NCBI GenBank assembly: GCA_023424995.1 | Contig: JAFADH010000208.1 | Coordinates: forward strand, 1 to 22,765 | Reading direction: 5' to 3' | Length of the DNA stretch: 22,765 nucleotides | Source of the DNA: Bacillota bacterium | Lineage (GTDB): Bacteria; Bacillota; Clostridia; Lachnospirales; Lachnospiraceae | Shown here: piece after piece, positions 8,254 to 15,725 of the stretch | Numbering within the stretch: the stretch's first letter is position 1 | Layout of the letters: each line of letters starts with the position of its first letter | Notes under the pieces: model-generated | Told to the model about the DNA's origin: nothing | Seen by the model: only the letters and a program-made list of their open reading frames with translations | The model's database searches: none | Program-made: the position numbers and the translations under genes

Positions 8254-8289
8254 AGCACCCTGCCATGGAACCAACGGCAGGGTGCTTTA
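8254..8289 (+). terminator. Terminator after the chitinase gene
   Basis: AGCACCCTGCC (8254-8264) pairs with GGCAGGGTGCT (8276-8286) around an 11-base loop, followed by a short TTTAT. The stem is strong and the T run is brief. Confidence 0.8.
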
Positions 8290-8297
8290 TGCCGTTT

Positions 8298-8333
8298 CGC
8301 AATAGTTTACATGTAAATCGCAATATTTTACAT
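8298..8333 (+). promoter_or_regulatory. Two 15-bp direct repeats upstream of the binding-protein promoter
   Basis: CGCAATAGTTTACAT (8298-8312) and CGCAATATTTTACAT (8319-8333) differ at one base and start exactly 21 bp apart, two turns of the helix. This is the spacing expected for a tandem or dimeric activator such as an AraC-family protein. The same pair with the same spacing lies at 11812-11847. An overlapping 12-bp palindrome, TTTACATGTAAA, spans 8306-8317 in this copy only. Confidence 0.8.
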
Positions 8334-8334
8334 G

Positions 8335-8348
8335 GTTAAGCAATTAAC
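8335..8348. promoter_or_regulatory. GTTAA-N4-TTAAC inverted repeat, copy 1
   Basis: GTTAA (8335-8339) and TTAAC (8344-8348) form a perfect inverted repeat one base after the direct repeats. The arms are identical in copy 2 while the four central bases differ, which suggests a protein binding site. Confidence 0.55.
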
Positions 8349-8380
8349 AAAGAATTATACAATAAATTACACAAAATTAA

Positions 8381-8421
8381 AAATTCTGTTTCTTCTGAAA
8401 GCTTCCCCGGGATGATATAGT
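8381..8421 (+). promoter_or_regulatory. Core promoter of the binding-protein gene, copy 1
   Basis: The block AAATTCTGTTTCTTCTG (8381-8397) is identical in both module copies. It contains TTCTG twice, 9 bp apart. The -10 is TATAGT (8416-8421), and 17 bp upstream the -35 position reads TTCTGA, a poor match to TTGACA. A weak -35 with conserved upstream sites is typical of an activator-dependent promoter. Transcription would start near 8428. Confidence 0.65.
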
Positions 8422-8429
8422 TTACTCAG

Positions 8430-8552
8430 TTCCAAACCGCCCCTGCCTATAATGGACTGCTTTACGGCGGACAGGGGGAGGACGGGGCTGTGAACCCAGA
8501 TAATACGCAACCGTATTATAAATAAAACATAATCAAGAAAGGAAGAGGGTTT
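8430..8552 (+). other. Structured leader of the binding-protein gene
   Basis: This leader of about 120 bases has a GC-rich centre in an otherwise AT-rich region. CCCCTG (8440-8445) can pair with CAGGGG (8472-8477). The matching leader of the ATPase gene is only about 50 bases and lacks this part. It may stabilise or boost the binding-protein mRNA; no known riboswitch was recognised. Confidence 0.4.
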
Positions 8553-9578
8553 ATGAAAAAGAAGTTATTGAGTTTATTACTGTGTCTGACATTGGTTGGT
8601 ACTGCATTGGTGGGATGCAGCTCCGCACCGGATAACAATGCGGCACCTACAAAGGGAGCAACCGACAACAAGGACGACGAGACAAAAGGAAATGATACAG
8701 ATACCAAGCAATACAGGGTAGCATATATAGCGAGGACCCAGTCCGACTCCTTTGCTGCATGGCTTGCCAATGAGATGAAAGCGGCAGCCAAGGAATACAG
8801 TGATATTACATTGGATGTATTCGACGGACAGGCGGATGACGAGAAGGAAAATGCGGCAATTGAGAATGCAATTACCAACGGCTATGACGCAATTATCGTT
8901 CAGCCCAATAACGGGGAAGCACAAAGACCGTATGTGGAGAAGATCGTTCAGGCAGGCATCATAGCAATCACAACCAATGCGCGTATCGACGGAATCGAAG
9001 GAGCTTCCTCCGTGGATGCCGATCCTTACAAGCAGGCAGCGGTAAACGCGGCGCTGGCACTGGAGCAGGTACCCCAGAACGGTAAGGTGGTAGTATTAAA
9101 CGGTCCCTCCGGCAACTTCCATGCAGATGAAAGAAGAAAAGCATGGCAGGCAGAGTTCTTTGATAAGAGACCGGACGTAACTATCATCGCAGAGGATATT
9201 GCCAACTGGAATAAGGATGAAGCCATGTCATTTATGGAAGACTGGCAGACAGCATACGGTACAATCGATGCGATCATCTCCATGAATGACAATATGGCGG
9301 CAGGTGCCTTAGAGGTTGTTCAGGATCCTTCCAAGATATTATCCTATGGTGTTGACGGAACAGCGGAAGCCTGCCTGTTAATCCAGGAAGGCAAGATGAC
9401 ATCTACCTGCTTACAGTCTGCAATTGATCTGGCAGCGTTAAATCTGGAGACCGTTCATAAATTATTAACCGGTGAAGAAAAAGAGATTAACGTAGATATC
9501 AGTGAAGTACTGATTACCAAGGATAATGCCGGTGACTTTGTATCCATGTACAAAGAGAGAGGTCTGATTAAAGAATAA
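8553..9578 (+). CDS. Ribose/galactose-type sugar-binding lipoprotein of an ABC importer
   Basis: A 341-residue lipoprotein with a short signal peptide and lipobox LVGC (Cys22), a charged low-complexity tether to about residue 52, then a two-lobed periplasmic-binding domain of the RbsB/MglB kind (Peripla_BP_4). Family marks are the first strand YRVAYIARTQSDSFAAW, NGYDAIIVQP (109-118), AIITTNARI-like strand region near 137-145, IDAIISMNDNMAAGAL (238-252) and YGVDGT (265-270). It would bind a monosaccharide or polyol outside the cell and deliver it to the permease at 13496-14476. It has AAAGGAAG at 8538-8545 as ribosome binding site. The ATPase and permease genes lie beyond a chemoreceptor gene, but they carry the same promoter module, which ties the three into one transporter. 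The neighbouring dehydrogenase suggests a polyol or pentose as ligand (inference). Confidence 0.92.
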   Translation: MKKKLLSLLLCLTLVGTALVGCSSAPDNNAAPTKGATDNKDDETKGNDTDTKQYRVAYIARTQSDSFAAWLANEMKAAAKEYSDITLDVFDGQADDEKENAAIENAITNGYDAIIVQPNNGEAQRPYVEKIVQAGIIAITTNARIDGIEGASSVDADPYKQAAVNAALALEQVPQNGKVVVLNGPSGNFHADERRKAWQAEFFDKRPDVTIIAEDIANWNKDEAMSFMEDWQTAYGTIDAIISMNDNMAAGALEVVQDPSKILSYGVDGTAEACLLIQEGKMTSTCLQSAIDLAALNLETVHKLLTGEEKEINVDISEVLITKDNAGDFVSMYKERGLIKE

Positions 9579-9610
9579 GACAGAATACTTAGCTAATGTG
9601 GTTTCTTATA

Positions 9611-9647
9611 ATCCGGCAGGAGATTTATTTCACCTGCCGGATTTATT
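9611..9647 (+). terminator. Terminator after the binding-protein gene
   Basis: ATCCGGCAGG (9611-9620) pairs with CCTGCCGGAT (9633-9642) around a 12-base loop, followed by TTATT. It may let part of the transcription pass into the chemoreceptor gene, a common way to make more binding protein than downstream products. Confidence 0.8.
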
Positions 9648-9693
9648 CGCTTTACAGGGTAATATGCCGGCTGTACGGCATCCGGTCCGGGAA

Positions 9694-9723
9694 TTGGCCG
9701 GCGGACTTTTATACAGCTGTAAT
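9694..9723 (+). promoter_or_regulatory. Possible promoter of the chemoreceptor gene
   Basis: TTGGCC (9694-9699) and TGTAAT (9718-9723) are 18 bp apart, just upstream of the ribosome binding site. It would leave a very short leader of about 17 bases. Read-through from the preceding gene is the alternative. Confidence 0.3.
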
Positions 9724-9745
9724 TTTAACAAAGGAGGAGTTATAA

Positions 9746-11797
9746 ATGCGAATGATAAAAAGGTACAACAGTATTAAGACCAGGATTATATTGCTGCTCG
9801 GAGTTATTATATTAGCGGTAAGCCTCGGCATGGGCTTTCTGTCTTATATGATATCCTCCCGGGCACTGATGGGGAATCTGGAGCAGATGCTGCCGGAGCT
9901 GGCCAAGGAGTCGGCATTGTTGATTGAGCGGGATATGGCCAAAAGCTTTGAGCTTCTGGATATGATAATATACAACCTTAAGGATGCTGAGCTTGACCGG
10001 GAGCAAGTGCTGGCAAAGCTTCGGATTCAAGAGGTAAAAGGGAAATATCTGCTGCTGGGGCTGGCAGATTCCAAGGGGATGCTCACTGACTCAGGCAAAA
10101 AGCAGATCAATATAGAGGAGCTGGAGGTTTATCAGAAGGCCCTGGGCGGCGGGCAGGCAGTAAGCGAGCCTATGGAGGATGTATTCGGCATAGCCGGCCT
10201 TACGGAAGGAAGCCTGGTCATCGTATATGCGGCTCCGGTTAAGACGGGAGGCAGGGTGGAAGGGGTCCTGATTGCGGTAAAATCCGGGAACGATCTGAGC
10301 AATATGATCAATGACATCACCTTTGGAACCACCGGAAGGGCATTTATGATAAATAAAGACGGGGATATGATTGCCCATCACAACCTCTCCCTGGTATCTG
10401 ACAAGACAAACTATATCACCATAGCGAATGGGGATAAGGAATTCGCCCGGCTGGCCGGACTCCTGACCCTGATGAAGGAAGGCAATACCGGCACCGGTGA
10501 ATATACCTATTACGGAACCGGGATGTATGCCGGTTATGCGCCGGTCACCTCGACCGGATGGTCCGTCGCCGTAGCGGGGGACAGCAAGGAAATGCTGTCA
10601 GGTCTTGATCAATTGGGAAATACTGCGGTGATCTTCACGGTGTCGTTCCTGTTCCTCGGGATTGCCGCAGTCTTCTTCATCACGGACGGTATGACCAAAG
10701 GATTATTTGCCATGGTAAAGTGCATCGGAGTAATGGCAGAGGGGGACCTGACCGGAGAGATAGGGGAGAGATTCCGGGAGAGAAGGGATGAAATCGGTAT
10801 TCTGGCAGGTTCCTTATATAAGCTGCAGGTCTTTATCAGGGAATTGACCGATAATATAAAGCAAAGCTCCGGAAGCATAGATGACCAGTCGGAGAAGCTG
10901 CTGGAGACCTCCGGGAATGTGACCGGCGCCGCCGAGAATGTCACCGGGGCAATCCAGGAAGTAGCCAAGGGTGCGGCGGAACAGGCGGAAGAATTAAGCG
11001 GAATGCTTGGCAGCCTGAATCATTTCTCCGACAGCCTTGGAGATGTGGTTCAATTAATCAGCGGCATTGACAAAAATTCAAACAGCATCAATACCCTGGC
11101 GGAATGCAGCAATGAGGATATGAAGCGCATGCTTGGATCCTCCGAAGAAATTAAAGCGTCCTTCGGTGATTTTGTGAACAAAAGCGCGGAGCTGGGTGTG
11201 AATATGAAGAAGGTGAATGAGATTGCCAACTATATTAATGAGATTGCAGACCGGACCAACCTGCTGTCCCTGAACGCATCCATAGAGGCGGCGCGGGCCG
11301 GGGAAGCCGGAAAGGGCTTTGCTGTGGTGGCGGAGCATATCAGAAGCCTGGCGGAGCAGACGAAGACTCTTTCCGTCAATATCAACCGGATTGTCAGCGG
11401 GGTATCCGGGGAAACGGAAGCCATGCTGAAGGATACACAATCCCTGGATGCGGAATTGAAGCATCAGATTGAGATCCTGAATGCTACGGTAGCGTCCTTT
11501 GAACGGATGCTGCAGGCCTTCCGGGAGATCGCGCCCGGGATCAAGGCGGTGAATGAAGCTGCGTATGAACTGGAGGAGGAAAAGGAAGTGATCATACGAA
11601 AGATAGAAGGGGTAGCGTCCATAGCGGAGCAGGTATCCGCTTCCTCCCAGGAGATCGCTGCTTCCGCCCAGGAGATGAACGCCTCCATGGATACCATAGC
11701 TTCCGCAGCTCATGCACTGACCCTGATGACCAAGCTGATGCAGGAGCAGGTCGCCCGGTTCAAGATAGCGGAAGACGGGGAGGAGAGGGTGTCATAG
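9746..11797 (+). CDS. Methyl-accepting chemotaxis protein (Cache-type sensor)
   Basis: A 683-residue transmembrane chemoreceptor that would pass ligand information to CheA/CheW and so steer swimming. Order: short cytoplasmic start, membrane helix at about 13-36, an extracytoplasmic sensor of about 250 residues (37-285) in the style of a double Cache domain (TTGRAFMINKDGDMIAH at 195-211, and GYAPVTSTGWSVAVAG near its end), membrane helix at about 294-313, HAMP (about 314-368), and a long coiled-coil signalling part to the end. The hairpin tip is intact, with ADRTNLLSLNASIEAARAGE at 501-520 followed by GKGFAVVA. The start has AAAGGAGG at 9730-9737. No clear terminator follows, so it may run into the ATPase gene. 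Its position between a binding protein and its transporter suggests it senses the same sugar, either directly or through the loaded lipoprotein (inference). Confidence 0.95.
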   Translation: MRMIKRYNSIKTRIILLLGVIILAVSLGMGFLSYMISSRALMGNLEQMLPELAKESALLIERDMAKSFELLDMIIYNLKDAELDREQVLAKLRIQEVKGKYLLLGLADSKGMLTDSGKKQINIEELEVYQKALGGGQAVSEPMEDVFGIAGLTEGSLVIVYAAPVKTGGRVEGVLIAVKSGNDLSNMINDITFGTTGRAFMINKDGDMIAHHNLSLVSDKTNYITIANGDKEFARLAGLLTLMKEGNTGTGEYTYYGTGMYAGYAPVTSTGWSVAVAGDSKEMLSGLDQLGNTAVIFTVSFLFLGIAAVFFITDGMTKGLFAMVKCIGVMAEGDLTGEIGERFRERRDEIGILAGSLYKLQVFIRELTDNIKQSSGSIDDQSEKLLETSGNVTGAAENVTGAIQEVAKGAAEQAEELSGMLGSLNHFSDSLGDVVQLISGIDKNSNSINTLAECSNEDMKRMLGSSEEIKASFGDFVNKSAELGVNMKKVNEIANYINEIADRTNLLSLNASIEAARAGEAGKGFAVVAEHIRSLAEQTKTLSVNINRIVSGVSGETEAMLKDTQSLDAELKHQIEILNATVASFERMLQAFREIAPGIKAVNEAAYELEEEKEVIIRKIEGVASIAEQVSASSQEIAASAQEMNASMDTIASAAHALTLMTKLMQEQVARFKIAEDGEERVS

Positions 11798-11811
11798 CCG
11801 GATACGGCCAC

Positions 11812-11847
11812 CGCAATATATTACATCCCCATCACAATATTTTACAT
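11812..11847 (+). promoter_or_regulatory. Two 15-bp direct repeats upstream of the ATPase promoter
   Basis: CGCAATATATTACAT (11812-11826) and CACAATATTTTACAT (11833-11847) start 21 bp apart, as do their counterparts at 8298-8333. The sites begin 15 bases after the chemoreceptor stop codon. Confidence 0.8.
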
Positions 11848-11848
11848 A

Positions 11849-11862
11849 GTTAAGACATTAAC
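11849..11862. promoter_or_regulatory. GTTAA-N4-TTAAC inverted repeat, copy 2
   Basis: GTTAA (11849-11853) and TTAAC (11858-11862) match copy 1 in both arms and in position relative to the direct repeats. The central four bases differ (GACA here, GCAA in copy 1). Confidence 0.55.
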
Positions 11863-11894
11863 AAAATATTTGATAATAAAACACACCAACACAG

Positions 11895-11935
11895 AAATTC
11901 TGTTTCTTCTGGAGCCATGGCAGACATGATATAGT
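11895..11935 (+). promoter_or_regulatory. Core promoter of the ATPase-permease pair, copy 2
   Basis: AAATTCTGTTTCTTCTG (11895-11911) is identical to copy 1. TATAGT lies at 11930-11935, again starting 83 bp after the last base of the second direct repeat. The -35 position reads TTCTGG and is weak. Transcription would start near 11942 and leave a leader of about 50 bases. Confidence 0.65.
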
Positions 11936-11993
11936 TGATTCAGCAAGATGACAACACCCTGTCGCGGGAATAAAGAATTAGGGAGGAACACAT

Positions 11994-13484
11994 ATGAGAC
12001 AGGATATCAAGCTTAGGGTCTCGCAGATAGAGAAATCTTTCCCAGGCGTTAAAGCTTTGAATAAAATTGATTTTACCGTTAGGCGAGGTACGGTTCATGC
12101 TCTGTGCGGTGAAAACGGCGCGGGCAAATCCACCTTGATGAAAATAATCAACGGCATCTATAAACCCGATGCCGGACAGATCTTCATCGACGAGAAGCCG
12201 GTTAAGGTCCAAAGCCCGATCCATGCGAGACAGCATGGGATCGCCATGATCGCACAGGAGTTAAACTATGTTCCCGAGATGTCCATCGAAGAGAATCTGT
12301 TCTTGGGCAGGCTGCCGGTGACCAGGCTGGGGAAGGTGGATTGGAAGCTCCTAAGGAAGAACACTCTGGAATTCCTGGAGGCGGAGAACCTGCCCTACAA
12401 GCCCACACAGAAGTTAAAGACACTTACGGTATCCGACATACAGATGCTGGAGATCATCAAAGCCATCTCCAATAATGCGGAGATTATCGTAATGGATGAA
12501 CCGACCTCTTCCATCACCCAGCGGGAGGTGGAGATGCTGTTCAAGAAGATCACCGAGTTAAAGAAACAGGGAGTCAGTATCGTCTATATCTCCCACAAGC
12601 TGGACGAGGTATTCAGGATCGCCGATGATATCACGGTATTCCGGGACGGTGCGGTGGTGGAAAGCCATCCTGCCTGCGAGATGAATATGGATCAGGTTAT
12701 CTCCCTCATGGTAGGACGCAAGATGGAGAATGTCTATCCCAAGGAAGAAGTGGAGATCGGTGAGAAGCTGGTTGAAGTGGAGGATCTGGGCAGTACGGGA
12801 ATCTTCAAGGACATTAACTTCCATGTGAAAAAGGGTGAGATCGTCGGTTTTGCCGGTCTGGTAGGCGCAGGAAGAACCGAAGTGATGAGAGCGGTCTTCG
12901 GCCTGGACCCCGTAACCTCAGGAGAGATAAGAATCAATAATGAAAAGGTTACAATAAGGAGAGTATCTGACAGTATCAGGCATAAGATGGTCATGCTCTC
13001 GGAGGACCGGAGGCGTTACGGTATCATTCCCATCCGAAGCGTGATGGAGAACGCCAGTATATCAAGCCTGGAGAAGGTCATCTACGGCGGCTTTGCCCAT
13101 GAGAAGGTGGAGCGAAGGATCGTGGGCGAATACTTTAAGAAGATGAGCGTTAAGACGCCTTCCCTGGATACCCCCATCCAGTCCTTAAGCGGCGGCAACC
13201 AACAGAAGGTACTGCTTGCCAAGTGGATGCTCCGGGACCCTCAGGTGCTTATCCTTGATGAACCGACCCGCGGAATTGATGTGGGTGCAAAATTTGAAAT
13301 CTATAAATTGATGGTGGAGCTGGCAAAGCAGGGGCGCGCAGTCATCATGGTTTCCTCCGAGCTGCCGGAGCTGATCGGCATGTGTGACAGAATCTATGTA
13401 ATGAACCAGGGTAAGATTACCGGGGAATTGCACAAAGAGGAGTTCAGTCAGGAAGCAATCATGAAATTTGCCACGAACTTATAG
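11994..13484 (+). CDS. Sugar ABC transporter ATPase, double-domain RbsA/MglA type
   Basis: A 496-residue cytoplasmic protein with two fused nucleotide-binding domains that powers monosaccharide import. Domain 1 has Walker A GENGAGKST (39-47), Walker B IVMDEPTS (165-172), a His switch in YISHKLDE (His201) and a divergent signature, LTVSDIQ. Domain 2 has the degenerate P-loop GLVGAGRTE (288-296), a canonical signature LSGGNQQKV (398-406) and Walker B ILDEPTRGIDVG (420-431). This asymmetry, with one good P-loop and one good signature, is normal for this family. The length is typical. Ribosome binding site GGGAGGA is at 11981-11987. The following permease starts 11 bases later. It should work with the binding lipoprotein at 8553-9578. 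The sugar cannot be named from this subunit. Confidence 0.96.
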   Translation: MRQDIKLRVSQIEKSFPGVKALNKIDFTVRRGTVHALCGENGAGKSTLMKIINGIYKPDAGQIFIDEKPVKVQSPIHARQHGIAMIAQELNYVPEMSIEENLFLGRLPVTRLGKVDWKLLRKNTLEFLEAENLPYKPTQKLKTLTVSDIQMLEIIKAISNNAEIIVMDEPTSSITQREVEMLFKKITELKKQGVSIVYISHKLDEVFRIADDITVFRDGAVVESHPACEMNMDQVISLMVGRKMENVYPKEEVEIGEKLVEVEDLGSTGIFKDINFHVKKGEIVGFAGLVGAGRTEVMRAVFGLDPVTSGEIRINNEKVTIRRVSDSIRHKMVMLSEDRRRYGIIPIRSVMENASISSLEKVIYGGFAHEKVERRIVGEYFKKMSVKTPSLDTPIQSLSGGNQQKVLLAKWMLRDPQVLILDEPTRGIDVGAKFEIYKLMVELAKQGRAVIMVSSELPELIGMCDRIYVMNQGKITGELHKEEFSQEAIMKFATNL

Positions 13485-13495
13485 GAGGACTTGAA

Positions 13496-14476
13496 ATGAG
13501 AGAAAAGTTTAAAAATTCTTCGGCGATGGAGAAGTATTCCATATTTATAGTTTTATTTGTCATGATATTCTTATGCAGTTTTTTAAATAAGAACTTCTTA
13601 TCACCGAATAACCTGTCCAATATCATGAAGCAGCTGGCGGTAAGTACGATTTTAGCTTACGGTGAGATGCTGCTGATCATCAGCGGCATGCTGGATTTAT
13701 CCTCAGGTGCGGTGCTGGCCTTATCCGGCGTCATATCCATCATTACCTACAAATCCACCGGCTCTTTGGTACTGGCGGTCATCGTTGCCATCGTTGTGGC
13801 AGTGGTATGTAATATCGTGAATGCCATTATGATCACCAATCTGAATGCGCCGCCCTTTATCGCAACACTGGTTATGATGCAGGTAGCCCGCGGTGCCGCA
13901 CTGCTGATCACTAACGGACAGAACATCCTGCAGTTAAAGGATTATGTTATATTCGGCCAGGGAAGCATCGGCCCCGTCCCGATCTCCATATTGATCACGG
14001 CAGTGATCACGGTGGTGATCTGGTATATATTGAAGCATACCAGACTGGGACGGTCCCTGTATGCTATCGGTGGGAATGAAGAAGCTTCTGTCGCGGCAGG
14101 TATCAGGGTGAAGAAGAACAAATACATCGTGTTCATAATCAACGGTGTACTGGTGGGTATCGCCGGAATTCTATTCATGTCACGTGTTAACGCGGGCCTG
14201 CCCAACGGCGCCGTGGGTTACGAGATGGAAGGCTTAACAGCGGCAATCGTCGGCGGAACAAGCTTCTCCGGCGGTGTGGGAACCACCATGGGAACCCTGG
14301 CCGGTGCTTTCATTATCGGCTGTCTGAATAATATCATGAACCTGGTGGGTGTGGACTCCTATATCCAGCAGATCGTAAAGGCCTGCATCATCGCCCTGGC
14401 GGTTATCTGGGATATCAGATCCAAGTCCAGGAAGACAAAGAAGGTGATCCTGGTAGAGGAGAAGAAGAGCGCATAG
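13496..14476 (+). CDS. Sugar ABC transporter permease, RbsC type
   Basis: A 326-residue integral membrane protein (BPD_transp_2 family) forming the channel of the importer, presumably as a dimer on the RbsA-like ATPase. It is mostly hydrophobic helices. Family marks are ISGMLDLSSGAVLALSG (62-78), GRSLYAIGGNEEASVAAGI in the cytoplasmic coupling loop (185-203) and TAAIVGGTSFSGGVGTTMG (248-266). The C-terminus ends in a Lys-rich cytoplasmic tail. Its AGGAGG (13483-13488) overlaps the stop codon of the ATPase gene, which points to translational coupling. No terminator is visible before the dehydrogenase gene, so some read-through is likely. Confidence 0.95.
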   Translation: MREKFKNSSAMEKYSIFIVLFVMIFLCSFLNKNFLSPNNLSNIMKQLAVSTILAYGEMLLIISGMLDLSSGAVLALSGVISIITYKSTGSLVLAVIVAIVVAVVCNIVNAIMITNLNAPPFIATLVMMQVARGAALLITNGQNILQLKDYVIFGQGSIGPVPISILITAVITVVIWYILKHTRLGRSLYAIGGNEEASVAAGIRVKKNKYIVFIINGVLVGIAGILFMSRVNAGLPNGAVGYEMEGLTAAIVGGTSFSGGVGTTMGTLAGAFIIGCLNNIMNLVGVDSYIQQIVKACIIALAVIWDIRSKSRKTKKVILVEEKKSA

Positions 14477-14534
14477 CATATTAAAGGATAATATTCTGGT
14501 CATGGGAAAAACGTAGTGGGTATTAGCAAAAAAG

Positions 14535-14550
14535 TATAGTATACTATAAT
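14535..14550. promoter_or_regulatory. Palindrome overlapping the -10 of the dehydrogenase gene
   Basis: TATAGTATACTATA (14535-14548) is a perfect 14-bp palindrome, and TATAAT (14545-14550) overlaps its right half. No good -35 is seen 17 bp upstream (ATTAGC at 14522-14527). A repressor or MerR-like activator binding the palindrome would directly control the promoter; alternatively the symmetry is chance in AT-rich DNA. Confidence 0.5.
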
Positions 14551-14597
14551 TAAATTAACATTAAGGATAATGATTATAATGAAAAGGAGCGGATAAT

Positions 14598-15638
14598 ATG
14601 AACAATAAAGCAGTATTTATGACCGGATTAAATCAGATGGAGATCCGGGATATCAAGGTACCGGTGATCAAAGAGGACGAGGTGCTGGTAAAGCTGGAAT
14701 ATGTGGGTATCTGCGGTTCCGACGTACATTATCTGGAGCATGGCGCCATCGGTGATTTTGTGGTGAACGGGGATTTTATTCTGGGACATGAGTGTGCCGG
14801 TGAGGTCGTCAGGATAGGAACCGGGGTAACGACTCTGAATGTGGGTGATAAGGTGGCTCTGGAGCCCGGCTGTACCTGCGGCCAGTGTGAATTCTGCAAG
14901 AGCGGCAAGTATAATCTGTGCCCTGATGTGGAATTCCTGGCGACTCCTCCTTACCACGGCTGTCTGGAGAACTATATCGCATTTCCGGCGAATATGTGCT
15001 TCAAATTACCGGACAATATCACCACGAAGGAAGGTGCTCTGGTAGAGCCTCTGGCGGTCGGAATGCATGCGGCGGCGCAGGGCAATGTGAAGCTGGGCGA
15101 TTCGGTGATCATCCTGGGCTCCGGCTGTATCGGACTTGTGACCCTGCTCGCCTGCAAGGCCTATGGCGCTACGGATATCACCGTAGTGGATGTGATGCCC
15201 AAGAGACTTGAATATGCAATGAAGCTGGGAGCAACCAGAGTGATCAATGCCAGGGAAGAGGATACGGTGGCAAAGCTGGAGGAAATCACAGGCGGCAAGG
15301 GTGTGGATGTTGTTATTGAAACAGCGGGAAGCAAATATACCATCAAGCAGACCTCCTATCTGGTGAAGCGCGGCGGCACCATCGTCCTGGTAGGAATGGC
15401 GCCGGAGGATATCATTGAATACAACTTTGCCAAGATTATGGCGAAGGAAGCTACCATTACCTCCGTATTCCGTTACCGGAATATCTACCCCAAGGCAATC
15501 AATGCCATTGCCAAGGGCATTATCGACGTATCCGGCATCGTGACCCATGAATTTGATTTTGAGGATACGGCAAAGGCTTTTGATTTTGTTATTCACAATA
15601 AAAATGATGTTGTGAAGGCAGTAATAAAAATAAGCTGA
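14598..15638 (+). CDS. Zinc- and NAD-dependent polyol dehydrogenase (sorbitol/xylitol type)
   Basis: A 346-residue cytoplasmic medium-chain dehydrogenase that oxidises a secondary alcohol of a polyol to a ketose, or runs in reverse. Catalytic zinc site: Cys39 in GICGSD, His64 and Glu65 in GHE, and Glu150 in EPLAVG. Structural zinc site: Cys94, Cys97, Cys100 and Cys108. The Rossmann motif is GSGCIG (174-179), and Asp198 at the end of the second strand indicates NAD rather than NADP. GAIGDFVV and FLATPPYHGCL are characteristic of the sorbitol/xylitol/L-iditol dehydrogenase group. AAAAGGAG (14582-14589) sets the start. It follows the permease by about 120 bases, so it probably acts on the imported compound or its product. 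The exact substrate (xylitol, sorbitol, arabitol or other) is open. Confidence 0.92.
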   Translation: MNNKAVFMTGLNQMEIRDIKVPVIKEDEVLVKLEYVGICGSDVHYLEHGAIGDFVVNGDFILGHECAGEVVRIGTGVTTLNVGDKVALEPGCTCGQCEFCKSGKYNLCPDVEFLATPPYHGCLENYIAFPANMCFKLPDNITTKEGALVEPLAVGMHAAAQGNVKLGDSVIILGSGCIGLVTLLACKAYGATDITVVDVMPKRLEYAMKLGATRVINAREEDTVAKLEEITGGKGVDVVIETAGSKYTIKQTSYLVKRGGTIVLVGMAPEDIIEYNFAKIMAKEATITSVFRYRNIYPKAINAIAKGIIDVSGIVTHEFDFEDTAKAFDFVIHNKNDVVKAVIKIS

Positions 15639-15688
15639 TCATACGACAACATGGAAAATGCTCCCTTTCAGGGACGTCTCCGGGTGAC

Positions 15689-15725
15689 AAGCTCCCACTA
15701 TTAATAATAGCGGGAGCTTCTTGTT
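15689..15725 (+). terminator. Terminator after the dehydrogenase gene
   Basis: AAGCTCCC (15689-15696) pairs with GGGAGCTT (15712-15719), and CTATT/AATAG (15698-15702 and 15706-15710) continues the stem after an A/C mismatch. The tail CTTGTT is a weak T run. Confidence 0.7.

Noticed and set aside
11078..11713. 211-codon reverse frame inside the chemoreceptor gene
   Set aside because: It is a shadow of the highly constrained chemoreceptor signalling region. No ribosome binding site or promoter is seen on that strand.
15006..15596. 196-codon reverse frame inside the dehydrogenase gene
   Set aside because: It is antisense to an intact dehydrogenase with all motifs, and its translation resembles no family I know.
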